Positions 10,722 to 21,310 of a DNA stretch of 64,000 nt are shown here, piece by piece. The position numbers were made by a program, and so were the translations under genes. The number at the start of each line of letters is the position of its first letter. The stretch's first letter is position 1. The stretch spans positions 289,462 through 353,461 of the forward strand of contig PDUO01000045.1 of NCBI GenBank assembly GCA_003008705.1, given 5' to 3'. The notes under the pieces are model-generated. The model saw only the letters and a program-made list of their open reading frames with translations. It had not been told where the DNA came from and made no database searches. The DNA comes from Pezicula radicicola. Lineage: Eukaryota > Ascomycota > Leotiomycetes > Helotiales > Dermateaceae.

Positions 10722-11842
10722 TTCGCAAGGAAACATAAGAGTGTCTGGAGGTTTAATCCTTGTGATATATGGGGGATCCCGAGGCCATTATTCTTCTTGC
10801 CAAAAAAATGATGAAGAGGGGTGAAATTAACGGGTCAAGACTCAATATTAGTGACCACATTAGAGTACAATAGACAGCTTTTCATATTTCTAGACTATAA
10901 ATCACAACGTTCTAGACTTAATAGCTAGGTATCACTTTACGCTTCACGTCCACGGCTATTTTGAGTGAGGATTTGACGGTGCTTCCCAACAAGGTGCAGT
11001 GAACAAAGTTGGAACTAAGAGTATTCTTTCTATGAATTCAAAGCTGAGCTATTGTATCACAGCCCGAAGCCCGAATGCGCTTTCATAGACCGGTTCCGAG
11101 TCAGCGTCCGTAAAGAATTGATTGTTGTGCGTGTCATCCACGGATAATTTTGAACCGACGGTGAAATAATTTGATTTAACTAGTATAGCTAGAGCCGCTG
11201 TTTTATCTATATATAGAATTTTGCATATCTTATTGCCTGCAACGTAGCTATCCCTTCGAACCTATCAAGATATCGTGACGGTGGCCGTTCTCGCTCCCCT
11301 GTCACACTTATCAAGGGTTCTTACAAGAGCCGAGTTCGGTCCCCTTTTTACCTCAACTCTCTCTAAATAACCCAGCTTGCACACGAGTATACGGCTTTAA
11401 TTTCTAGGCTTATTAACCTAGATACTATAAGAACTTGCGAACAACAGATGATTCCCCATGGTTATCTCAAAGGGTACAAAAATCGGCACGACGAATTGTA
11501 GAGTCCCCGTCAACGTCTGAGGCACCTGACTCCTTCTACCAGCCTATGTTTCTAGACAGGGTATGAAAGGTTCGGACCCCGAGAATCCAGCACACAGTTC
11601 AAGAGAGAGATGGCTCAAGAGGGAATTTTGTGAAAACTTGAGAAAAATGACTCCATTTGTCGTCGTGGCTACAAGGGCCCTAAAACTTCATAATGATCGG
11701 AATCAGGTACCTTCTGCACCTGGAACAACACCCAAAAAGGACTCTACCAAGGGCCCCACCATGTCCGTGATGACCCTATCGTGAAAATGACCGAGACACG
11801 TAGAATCTGGGATCTGTTACCCATTGTTTGGTCGATACTCCT
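10722..11842. other. Intergenic stretch, no supported gene
   Basis: Moderately AT-rich; one 73-codon frame (11563-11784, plus) has no recognisable motif. No repeats of note. Confidence 0.4.
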
Positions 11843-13421
11843 TCAGGCCTCTCCAGCACCAGATACGTCCCAGTGAACCTCCAAGATCCCCAACAAGGAC
11901 TCCTTGGGCATATATACCCGATGAAGAACGAATCGTTTATCTGCCGCAGCAAGCAGAGCTTTCCATTCGTCCAGGTATCTTTCACGACCGTTGGAGAAGC
12001 ATTCTAGAGCCAAATCCACTGCCCTGTGAAGTTTCCGTCAGTAGGTTTTTTTTTTCTTTTTTCCTTTTTTTTTTCCTTCATAACTCGTATCAACACCTAG
12101 CCACATACCTTGAAACTCGCTCTCTCCATAATGGGATGGCGTCTGGCTCTGGCATGCATACATCCTGAAGGAGGATCTTTACCCCGGGTCGAAGGACCGG
12201 AATTTGTGCTTTCAAGGCTTGGACAGCGTATTTGTCGCTCAAATTGCGGAAGACCATGCGGAAAAAATAGACAGGTGCCTTAACCGTCTGCGGTTCGAAG
12301 AGCTCATGTGTCATAAACTCAATGCGTCCTTTCAACTCCTCGGGGACCCCTGATTCCGCACCTTGAATCATGTTTGCTGAATCTTGGACAAGTAGCTTGA
12401 TATTTCCAAAGTTCTTCGCGAGCTCTATAGCGGCTTGACCCCTAGATCCACCAACATTGACGATGTACGCGTCTCCCAGGGAAGCCCAATCATAGACCGT
12501 GGAAACAATTTCGATGGCGTAACCTGGAACATGGTTTATGGCTTGCATTGCAGATGCAAAGCGCATCGCCCGCTCAGGGTCCGTAGTGACGACCTCCTGG
12601 ACCGACTTGCCGTTATTGGCAAGAATGAAGCCCTGGACAGATCAGCACGGGCTGTAGTTTGATCATCAAGACTCGGAAAGGTCCGAAAGACAAAATGTAT
12701 GATTAGCTCCAGGACACGGGAAACACTCACAGTCTCGTTAGCTTCTTGGGAATTTGGCCATTTCTGAATCGCGTCTACAATCTACGGCGAAGCATGTGTG
12801 TCAGCTCATTCCTATACGTTTTTCTAATGTAAAAGAATCTTGAACACTTACCCTGGTAGTGGCAGGCCAGGTATCCCTGCTTTCAAAGTTGACCCAGCCA
12901 TTGATGTACGGAATTGTCAAGAATTTGGAGATGCTGGTATGTGCAACCATTTCAGGCTCAGGTTCTCTCAGGATATGCATGGCCATGGCGTGTCGAAGAA
13001 GGCGTCTGACAGCCCCTTTCTGAAGGCCTGTCTTTTGAGCAATCTCCTCAAAAGAGATCTGGCCACCAGGGGGTATCATATCCGGGATTTGGTAGCGGCA
13101 GATTGCGTCGATGCTGACCAGGTTGGAGATCTGGAAGTATTAGTTCATGAGAAATCCCACCGGGATCCGAGGAATACCCACAGCAGCGAATTTGAAGAGC
13201 AATGCCAGGGGATCCAGGAGCAGCTCGTGTAGTTCAGCAGTTGCATCGAGGACAGCATCCTTAAGATGGGACACATCAGGGGGGAGGCTTTCAGGACTGT
13301 CCTCAGCAAAGGACGGGGTTGGCGCGCCTTGGGCTGATAGATGCTGTTGAAGTTGAGCGACGGAAGTGTTTATCTGAGCAGCTAACTCGACGATTCTGGG
13401 AGTGGTGTTTGGTGATGCCAT
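11843..13421 (-). CDS. SAM-dependent O-methyltransferase, apparently intact
   Basis: Five exons on the minus strand: 13421-13182, 13130-12852, 12781-12731, 12632-12109 and 12023-11843, all joined by GT-AG introns of 51-98 nt, give 424 codons plus a TGA with no internal stop. The N-terminus (MASPNTTPRIVELAAQ) begins the helical dimerisation domain, followed by a winged helix (SFEEIAQKTGLQKGAVRRLL). The SAM site is YIVNVGGSRGQAAIELA, followed by LLVQDSANM. The C-terminus ends RVYMPKESLLGILEVHW. This is the fungal secondary-metabolite plant-type O-methyltransferase family, which moves a methyl group from S-adenosylmethionine to a phenolic hydroxyl. Next to an aromatic PKS it probably methylated an anthraquinone or xanthone. 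An in-frame ATG at 13478 would add 19 residues; I prefer 13421 because the family usually starts there. It is the only clearly undamaged gene of the cluster. Confidence 0.85.
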
Positions 13422-14330
13422 TGTCGATGGGAAAGAGAAGAGAAGCCCGAGAAGTGGCCAAGCGTAGATAGCGGACACCAGAGGGACAATTCTTCGGTCA
13501 ACGTAAAGGCGGGGCTCAAAATATAGAACTTGTGATAATCAGCCTAGCTGAAAGTGCCTGATACCAAGTTACGAGCCCGGGCCTATAATTCGATGCTTTT
13601 ACGGTTAATGGATAGTGTATCCTCCTATATTACGCATTCGCGTTCTCTTTCGTATTATATATTGTTAGTGCTGACGTAAGATTATAAGCTTATCATTAGG
13701 TATTATATTTATTCTATTCTAAGCTTTAAATTATTATTTGGCTTGAAATTAAGTAGATAAGAAGTAAGAAAGCTCAAATTTCTTTTTGCGCGCTCTACGT
13801 CCTAGAGAACCCTAAAAGGCACAGACTTATGGGCGCTGGCTCGTTAATTGCTGCCAAGGTGACACATTAAATATATAGGGCCTTCTTAGCTATTATACCG
13901 TAGAATAATTATATAAAGTAGTCTCTTGAAAAAATAAAATTCAAATATACAAGTAAATTCGGAGTAGCATATAGGGAAGTGCTCAAGAAATGGCCTGGTA
14001 GAAGAAGGTAAGAGAGCAAAGGTTTATCAGGGAGCCGACGCCATGTTACGAGAAGAATCTACCTTATAATTAAGGGAGGCGAGGGCATATTCTCCTTAGA
14101 AAGAGCCAGGGCCACGTTATGCTATAAGAAAAATCTGCCTTATAATCACACGATATATTTTTAGGGGTTCTGGTTTAGGTTCCCTAGGAGCCGACTTGGT
14201 CCCCCTAAACATAGTCATGTAGAGTTGATAACTTTGCACGGCAGGTGTGATTAGTTACTAGAAGCGAGATCAGGAACATGACTAAGTAACCTGAGTACGA
14301 AGTAGAGGGTGAGGCGAGGGTGAGTAGCGC
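13422..14330. other. Intergenic AT-rich stretch
   Basis: No gene. AT-rich with scattered TA dinucleotides, consistent with RIP-altered DNA. It contains the imperfect direct repeat listed separately. Confidence 0.5.
14032..14146. repeat. Imperfect direct repeat of about 40 bp
   Basis: Copy one, 14032-14070 (gagccgacgccatgttacga...ccttataat), and copy two, 14103-14146 (gagccagggccacgttatgc...ccttataat), share most positions with a small insertion in the second. A third partial phrase, ggagccgac, lies at about 14188. Probably the remains of a tandem duplication inside a decayed element. Confidence 0.55.
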
Positions 14331-15082
14331 CTAAGCAGAGCGGCGACGCTGAGTAACCGCGTCGGAAGCGAATGTAAAGAAATGTCGTCCGAGACTTCCA
14401 AAGAAACCGGAATTGTCACCTTCGCTCTGGCCAATGTCTGTGAAGAAAGTATCAATCTCGTTCGAAAAATCGCAATTTGAGATATCCGGAGTCAAAGAAG
14501 ATGTGAGTAATGGGAAATCGTTGTCGCCATTGGTCATCAGATTTGAAAAATGTATAGGTGATAAGCCGTCCCAGGAAAGAGAATATGAATTCGAACCCTT
14601 GGACGTAGGAGCTCCGCTTATAGACTCGGTGAACTGGGCTAGGTAGTCGTCGATGGAAAAGGTGATCTCTGCTGGGAACCATGATTCCAGAGGAGGCGGT
14701 GCTGCATTTGTTGTTGTTGATCCCGGAGGACTTGCGACACTGACACTTTTCCGTCTCTCCTGAGTTGCCGATCGACTCGACCCAGAGGCGCTCTTGCGCC
14801 CTTTCCTCTTGGTAGCAGCATAGTTGCATGCAATCTTCATTTTGGCACAGCGAGAGCATATGGCCTTTGTTTCTGACATTTCAACTTCGAGGCTGGGCAG
14901 GCATCGCACCTATCGCAAAGTTTGAAGGTAGTGGTGCTTCGCTGCTGTCTTGCAGTGTCCGATGTCTCTGATGCATTTCGCACATACCACCCAAGCGACT
15001 CGTCCCTACTGCTAGTGGAAGCATCACTCTGTACGAGTGGAACATTCGCATCTACAGCATTCGTCATGTTGTCGGCTGGCAT
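14331..15082 (-). pseudogene. AflR-like Zn2Cys6 regulator (copy 1), frameshifted in the zinc cluster
   Basis: ATG at 15082 (or 15067) opens MPADNMTNAVDANVPL. The DNA-binding domain is split over two frames: CDACPASKLKC in the first and ICSRCAKMKIACNYAATKRK in the second. Together they give the exact C-x2-C-x6-C-x6-C-x2-C-x6-C spacing of AflR-type regulators, so loss of a single base right after the third Cys (about 14886) explains the break. The basic linker RKGRK follows. The frame then stays open to the stop at 14331 through Ser/Pro-rich sequence. At about 250 residues it is shorter than AflR (over 400), so the C-terminus may also be lost. Expected role: activator of the polyketide cluster with the AflS-like partner. 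Confidence 0.72.
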
Positions 15083-16440
15083 CTGGCAAAGTAAATTGAC
15101 TCACGTGAGACAACTTTTTTTTTCGTCCTGCGTCTTCTGTGCTCTATTGCAACGCATCCTCGAGGTATCGGGCAGATTTAATATCAATTGACTCCATCAG
15201 GTCAGGACCCTTGTATATATATATTAACTGCGAAGGTTGCTTGCTCGAGTACTGCAAAGTTGGTAGGTAAATTGCGGCGTAGTAAGTCTATACCGGGTTA
15301 TTAGCCAATAGAAATGCTAGCTGCTCTACCATTTATATAAGAAACCAAACTTACGAAAGTGCTATAAATTGGATGAGTAGACTATCTTCGAACTACAAAC
15401 AATACGACAGGCTTCCGGTGGACCTGTCTCTTTTCCGAGGGGGACGGCTCCTCCGAAATCTGGTTGTATTGTCTAGAGTTCCGAGGTAGGGGGCAGGTCG
15501 GGGACGTTTGGGCATCTTATGTAGTGAGAATCTGGTCAGCGCTATTGAGGCTTGGTTGTGCTTGTATTCTCTTGTGCACCAACGCTAACAGCTCATTTTA
15601 AGTCCCTGCATCCTCCTACCCACCTCCTCTTCTGTATATCTTTTACTGCATGATTTCGTCGTACTGCCCCGCTATGCGCTCGCTCATGCGGTTTTGACAA
15701 GTTAAGAAATGATTTACGGAATAGTTGTATGCGTCATAAATTCGGACCATTAACAGTAGCTCGAGATTAGGATTCTATGTTTTCCTCGATGTCTAATAGA
15801 ATAATCAATCCATGACTTTTGTCCATTGTCTTCCTCGTCGATTACTTTTGATACAGGATCCTACAGATCCTATAGGAATAAAGGATGAAATGGGAAAAAT
15901 AAGACAAGTCTGCTGTCTTTGAAACTAAGCCAAAAGTAGAAGAGGGCCTTACATAACTAGTAAGCAGTCAGACAGATACTACAAACCTTAAATCGTCGCT
16001 AAACAACTTGACTTGGCTCTGCCTTGTATTGTTGCTCGTGTTAAAACTGATTGCTATATAGAATTGACTCGAGTACTCTTGTCAAGGGAACTTTCTAACA
16101 CCTTCCAATTTCACGGAGCAGAACAAAAACAACACAGAGAGCTATAGCATCCCAAGCATATAAGCGGGTACATCCTTTGCTGTTGTCGACCTATGCAGGA
16201 AGTAGGTAAGTGGCGCGCCCTTATCGGCAACGCCGTTCGTTACTAGGCTTAGGCTAGGCCTTTAGTTGCCATGATCCCGGCGCGTTACAGTCAGCCTCGA
16301 CGGTAGGCATTCTTGATAAGGAATCGGTGGAAGTTCAATGGTAGAACAGAAGAGGCGCATTCGGTAGTAGTAAAGATGAGTTCCTTACCTAGTAGTGTAG
16401 CGCGAACAGTACGGAATACGTATCGAGACTAGCTAAAGAA
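15083..16440. other. Long intergenic region
   Basis: No open frame with a motif. The part next to 15082 would be the promoter of the AflR-like gene; the part near 16440 leads into a minisatellite upstream of the next regulator. Confidence 0.4.
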
Positions 16441-16449
16441 TCAACCACC

Positions 16450-16560
16450 CAGTATCCCATCAACACATCAACCCCATCAACACATCAACCCCATCAACCC
16501 CATCAACCCCATCAACCCCATCAACCCCATCAACCCCATCAACCCCATCAACCCCATCGC
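16450..16560. repeat. CATCAACCC minisatellite
   Basis: About eleven copies of a 9-base unit (catcaaccc, some as catcaacac) end roughly 105 bases before the likely ATG of the Zn2Cys6 gene, inside its 5' leader or promoter. The units are contiguous without spacers, so this is a tandem repeat and not a CRISPR array. Confidence 0.85.
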
Positions 16561-16665
16561 CCCCCATCAATCAAAGCCCTTCTGCGATACTCTCAACTCC
16601 CTGACTCCCAAACTCCCAAACTCCGACGACACGACCAGGGCCGCCGCAGACACCGCGCCGTGACC

Positions 16666-18740
16666 ATGTCGACGCTCCCCCCCACAATGCAGCTTCCCGC
16701 CGCGTCTGTCTCCGACTCCTCCCAACCTCCGTACTTACCGCCAAGGCGTCTGCTGGCTTGTGTGCTGTGTCAGCAGTACAAGGTCAAGTGTGATCACGGA
16801 TATCCTTGTGCCACCTGCGTTAAGGCCCGCGTACAATGTGTACCAATAACCCAAGCCTCTCGCCGCCGCAGACGTCGTTTGCCAGAGGGAAAACTCCTCG
16901 AATATCTTCGCAAGTACGAGGACCTCCTTCGACAGTATAACATCAAGTTTGAGCCTTTTCGCCCAAATCCTCAGTCGGTGGCAGAGAAGGATTCTCCCAT
17001 TTCGACAGTCGAGGGCTCCTATGATTCCGACGATAAGTAGCCAGAAACAGGCACGACGGCGACTAGTACAAATCTCTCGTCTCCCCCTCCAATATCCGCC
17101 ACTTCGAAGAAACCAAGATTGTATAAGGCTAAGTATACGCTTCTCACCAGTCCTTGCTATACTCTATCATTCGCTGATTCATATGTCCCAGGCACATTTT
17201 ACACGCCCTAAGCCACGAGGTAAATCTACCCCCATGTTCATCTGATTTTTGCTCCCTTGACTGATGGTTGAAATAGTTCCGTGACCGCCACAGTGATAAT
17301 TCTTCGGATGATGAAGTACGTCAGGGTTTATTCAAGGAGACATGGGACCAAGCAATTAAGAATAATGACCACCGCCTTCTATTTGGTTCGCGCTAGTTAG
17401 CCGTCTATATATATACTTGCACCCTTAAACGGTCTAGATATTTTAACTTTGGCAGGTCTACCTTGACAATGTTAATCCGCTGCTGAAAGTGACATATATT
17501 CCTACCCTACAAGGACGTATTATACAAGCCGCTAGCGACGTCTTGAAGATCAAGACCGACTTTGAGGCACCTATGTTTAGCATCTACTGTATTGCTGTTT
17601 CAAGTCTCACGGAGGATGATTGCCAGGCTATATTTGCTTCATCTCAACCAGGACTCTTGGCGAGGTATCAACTTGGCTGTCAGCAAGCCCTGCAAAGGAG
17701 TCGTTTTCTACGATGTACCAATCGCGACTGCTTGACCGCATTCTATCTTTATCTAGTAAGTCTATCGGCGGCGTATTCTCACCCACAGTTTTTAATCATA
17801 GTAGGTCTCGATTAGGCCTAACACAACTCCTCACTCTTTATCTTCCATGCTTGACGTTGCAATTCGTATTGCGCAACGCATGGGCATTCATAGCGAGTCC
17901 ATCTTGTCCAAATACAACGCCCTCAATGCTGAAATAAGCCGAAGATAGTTGTTGTATTGGAGAGATGGCCAACGACAAAACAACAACGCTACTTCCTACG
18001 TAGGATTGCAGAGTTCCTCTGAACGTAAATGGCTCGGATCTCCGGCAAGAGATGAAAGAGTCTCCACAGATCTAGGGAAAATTAACCGACGCCATTTTCG
18101 CAGTTGTTCGTAGTAAGCTTGGAGACTTTGTTCGCTGTACTATATTTTATCTCGGCTTTTTTGGTCCGGATCCAATTGACTGATATACAAGACGACGAGA
18201 TGGACAACCTTGCAGAGATAATCGAGGACAGCTTTCTCAGCTTCTGTGATCTAGACAATCCACTCCACTTCATGACCATTTGGACGACACGAGGAAGTCT
18301 TGCGAAATTCCGCCTTATGGAACACTACTTCAGATATTATGGCCCACCCTTACATCAGGCTGAGGCTCAGCGCAATGCTGCTCTTTATTACGCGCTAAGT
18401 ATTCTTGAATGTAATACAAAGCCTATAGCTTCACCGTTCACTAAAGGTTTTATATGGATAGTGAATTCCTACTTCCCTTTCATAGGATATATTCAAATCG
18501 TCTAACACCTAAAATGGCGGCCTATGAGTGCCGAAGCTACAAGGGTCTGGCAAGTGATGAGTGATAATTACCACGCTCGTCTCCACTATCGGTCGATGGA
18601 AGAAAACTTTTTCAAACTCTTGACGAGCTTTATCCTCCAGGCATGGGAAGCCCGCGAGGCAGCATTCAAGCAATCAGAAGAGGATTTAGTGATACCTCAA
18701 ATTGTGTTGTCTATTAGATATAGCTTGGTACAAATGGCAC
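16666..18740 (+). pseudogene. Zn2Cys6 transcription factor with fungal-specific domain, degraded
   Basis: From ATG 16666, a Pro/Ser leader is followed by CVLCQQYKVKCDHGYPCATC and VKARVQC, a complete C-x2-C-x6-C-x5-C-x2-C-x6-C zinc cluster, then RRRRRR and a coiled LLEYLRKYEDLLRQYNIKF dimerisation helix. After stops and introns come LDNVNPLLKVTYIPTLQGRI (about 17465-17525), LTEDDCQAIFASSQPGLLA, MGIHSESILSKYNALNAEI, FCDLDNPLHFMTIWTTRGSL (18240-18305), RLMEHYFRYYGPPLHQAEAQ and LQAWEAREAAFKQSEEDLV (18635-18690). This order is the middle homology region of fungal C6 regulators of about 600-700 residues. Many TAG stops and at least three frame changes make it non-functional. It lies between the AflR-like gene and the SDR and may have been a second cluster regulator. 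Confidence 0.8.
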
Positions 18741-18761
18741 CTGTACACCTGGACACCTCGA

Positions 18762-18880
18762 CTGGACACCTCTCACGTGCACACTCCCCTTCTATTTGCC
18801 ATGTGGTAGGGTCACGCGGATAACACCGTGGCATACATTTGCCATAGGGTGCTACTGGACACCTCTCACGTGCACACTCC
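18762..18880. repeat. 26-bp direct repeats containing CACGTG
   Basis: Identical 26-base copies at 18762-18787 and 18855-18880 (core ggacacctctcacgtgcaca), 93 bases apart start to start, each with a palindromic CACGTG. A shorter partial copy (ctggacacctcgactggac) precedes the first. They lie downstream of the C6 factor and about 330 bases beyond the 3' end of the SDR on the other strand. Could be a duplicated regulatory site or a relic tandem duplication. Confidence 0.65.
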
Positions 18881-19207
18881 TTCGCACTCCATCGTATACC
18901 TAATTTTATTTTCCTAATCCTCTCTCTCATCTCCTCGATCTTCCGTCTTAAACTTTCTTCTTCTCTTTCAATATTTATTCTTCTTTCTTCTCCTATTTTA
19001 CTCGCCGCTAAGCTCTACTATCGTGTCTAAAGCAAATCTCCCTTCAGCGGTGCTTACAGGCTTCCACCCCCGAACGCCTCAGCCCCCAAAGCCTGTAAAC
19101 AGTCCTAACGCTGGGAAACTACATGGTGCTATAGATATCGGAGTTCTCGACTTCCCCATGTCGATGTCCATGGGCCTTGGTACTTACGGTATGGGAGGGC
19201 AAGATGA

Positions 19208-20236
19208 TTACTTGTAAGGAAACGGCCAACCCCCTAGCTTCATGGTCAAAAGATCGCTATCGGCTATCTCATCTGCTCTGGCTTTCATCTCGTCAATATC
19301 CCAATTTGCCTAAATGTACTTCCCTTTTAGAAATCCGGCCTCAGGGCTAGCAAGCTACGCCATGATACCAGCTAGAAGAGAGACTGTCTAGAGGTTAGAA
19401 CTTCTGCTTGGTACGTCAAGAGCGATATTCAAACTTACCATTATCTAGGATCTCTAGCAACCTTTGAATCTCTCACCACTCCCGTGTTGACGACTCCTAG
19501 GGGTACGTACACAACTCTCAGCTCGGGATATTCAGCTTGGAGAGTGCTAAAAAGCCTAACGCCACTAGCCTTGCTCGAACTGTGCGAGGAACTATTTGCA
19601 AAGCCGGGAAAATGAGACAGTGCCGTGGTTACGTAGATCACCACCGCATCTACAGCTTTGACAGGTAGGAAGGATTGTGTGGTAAGGAAAGCACCTTTGA
19701 TGTTTACTTCAAAACATTTCTACTACTCTTCGGAATCAATATCTTTGACGGCACTGGCTTTGGGTGCTACCTTTAGTTTGTAACTAGTGCTGACCACTAG
19801 GACATGAATTTCTCCAATACTGTCATGAATTGCCTTGAATGTAGCGTTAAAGGAGTCCTTCTGCGTTACATCAGTGGTGTAGGCATAGACTTTAGTACCT
19901 GGAACATTAGATTCAATGTCGCTCTTGGTTGATTCGAGAAGCTCGGTCCCGCAGCCTATAATACTGACACTTGAAGCTCCAGCTTGAGCATATCGAAGGG
20001 CAGTCGCGGCTCCAATACCAGTGCCGCCTCCTGCAACAACAATTTTCTTGCCCGCTGTAGATAAAGATGGGAGAGTGGGGTCGAGTGCCTCGTAGGCGGT
20101 CTTGCGGTATGTCTTGGTTAGGGAGGGAAAGACTCGAGGACGAGCTGCTGCTGGTGCTGGTTTTGGTGCTAGTTTTGGTGCTGGTCTGGCTAGCACATTC
20201 GCCTATACTTGTACGTAGCCGGCTTCAAATTCATCT
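19208..20236 (-). pseudogene. Short-chain dehydrogenase/reductase
   Basis: Minus-strand frame: VFPSLTKTYRKTAYEALDPT, then GKKIVVAGGGTGIGAATALR (cofactor TGxxxGxG motif), YAYTTDVTQKDSFNATF, EIHVLVVSTSYK, NIKGAFLTTQSFL, YVTTALSHFPGFANSSSHSS, SKASGVRLFSTLQAEYPEL, VVYVPLGVVNTG, and the C-terminus WDIDEMKARADEIADSD ending GGWPFPYK and TAA (19208). The catalytic YxxxK reads HSSSK, so the active-site Tyr is replaced by His. TAG stops interrupt the frame after DSEE, after ARDPR and twice near the C-terminus (Trp expected in KYI-ANWDI). NAD(P)-dependent oxidoreductases like this occur in anthraquinone clusters. The start is uncertain: GYVQV, TAG, ANVLARPAP lies upstream of the first ATG of the open part (20196). 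Confidence 0.75.
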
Positions 20237-21310
20237 AGAAGGTTAAGAGTTGAGTCATATGCCATGCGCGCAAGCTGGATCCACGCGTCTCCTTTCATTG
20301 GAAACGCAGATGGTTCTCGCTCTCAAAGGGCTAGCAAATGCCCTCGGCGCTCTTGAGCGCACGAACAAACTTGGCTACATGGCCGTTATTATGCATTACG
20401 TTGACAGCATAGTAGAGTTCGTTCCATCCTATGCTAGCGCTTGGGCCAGCCTAGTAGTTGAAGACTTTGTTGATATCAAACTCGGGGCATCTACAGGCAG
20501 CGTACCACAGAAGATCTGTACGGCCCTTCCATTCTACAATTCGCACCTTGTTCTAGAGACTGATCCACGGGTCCTAGATCAAGACAATCACAAAGATGGA
20601 GCTGGTCACGTTGTGCATATAGAAGAAATCAATCTTGGGTGGCTTTCCTAAGAGGCTTATGCGGTGCCTTAGGACTAAGTAGGACAACTTCCACCTTAGT
20701 CTGTAAGAGGCAGTTGGGGATACCGGAGTATGGATGGCATACGGCTTGCGCGAGAGCTTCAACGGTGATGCTGGGCAGCTCAAACTCCACGGCAAGACCA
20801 AAATGAATGAATAGGTGATGAGCTCCCTTATACATATGAACAAGCATAATGTCAGCGAAATTGGTATGGCTGAAGCAATACTTGTGAAGGGCCGCTCTCC
20901 ACCTATAGATGTTGATGTGTTGTTCGAAGAAGGTGAGAGCGTTGGTGTATTAGGTGAGATCACCGAGAATTTGAGACATGTTCGTGTCATCGGCGAGACC
21001 CATTCACTACTTGGATGTCGACGCCCGGCATTGCACGCTGGACTCCGACTCCGTCGTCGTAGGCACGCTCCAGCTCAGACGGGGTGCCGCCGATGGCAAA
21101 GGTGGTCAGAATGGAATGTAACATATGATTGTGGCCATTGAGGTCTCTCTAGAAAATGTGAAACTTATCATGGTTCTTCTGCAGCAGCTGGCTGGCCTTT
21201 TCAGTAGATTCAGGCGTGATCTCTGAGCTGCGTCCAAGGCCTGAATGCCGGGGAGAGAATTCGAGGTGAACCTGGCTGGCTTTGGGCAGGGTGGTGACTT
21301 CAGAAGGGGC
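20235..21310 (-). pseudogene. Questin-oxidase-like (DUF4243/AflY/MdpL-type) Baeyer-Villiger oxidase, fused frame
   Basis: Minus-strand reading: LEFSPRHSGLGRSSEITPES, LLQKNHDKFHIF, TAG, RDLNGHNHMLHSILTTFAIG, GTPSELERAYDDG, then (after a one-base shift) ILGDLT, TAA, YTNALTFFEQHIN, WRAALHKYCFSHTNFADIML, MYKGAHHLFIHFGLAVEFEL, VEALAQAVCHPYSGIP, KIDFFYMHNVTSSIFVIVLI, NKVRIVEWKGRTDLLWYAAC and NGHVAKFVRALKSAE. The order and the His-rich NGHNH and GAHH segments match the DUF4243 family (AflY, MdpL, GedK), which open anthraquinone rings by oxygen insertion. Several TAG/TAA stops and at least one frameshift (about 21000) are present. The N-terminus has no own start: the frame runs straight out of the methyltransferase upstream (see that entry). 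Confidence 0.75.

Noticed and set aside
16450..16560. Possible CRISPR-like array
   Set aside because: Units are contiguous 9-mers without spacers in a eukaryotic genome; it is a minisatellite.
18697..18930. 77-codon minus-strand frame with an internal duplicated peptide (ECARERCPV)
   Set aside because: The duplication is the 26-bp DNA repeat translated; not a gene.
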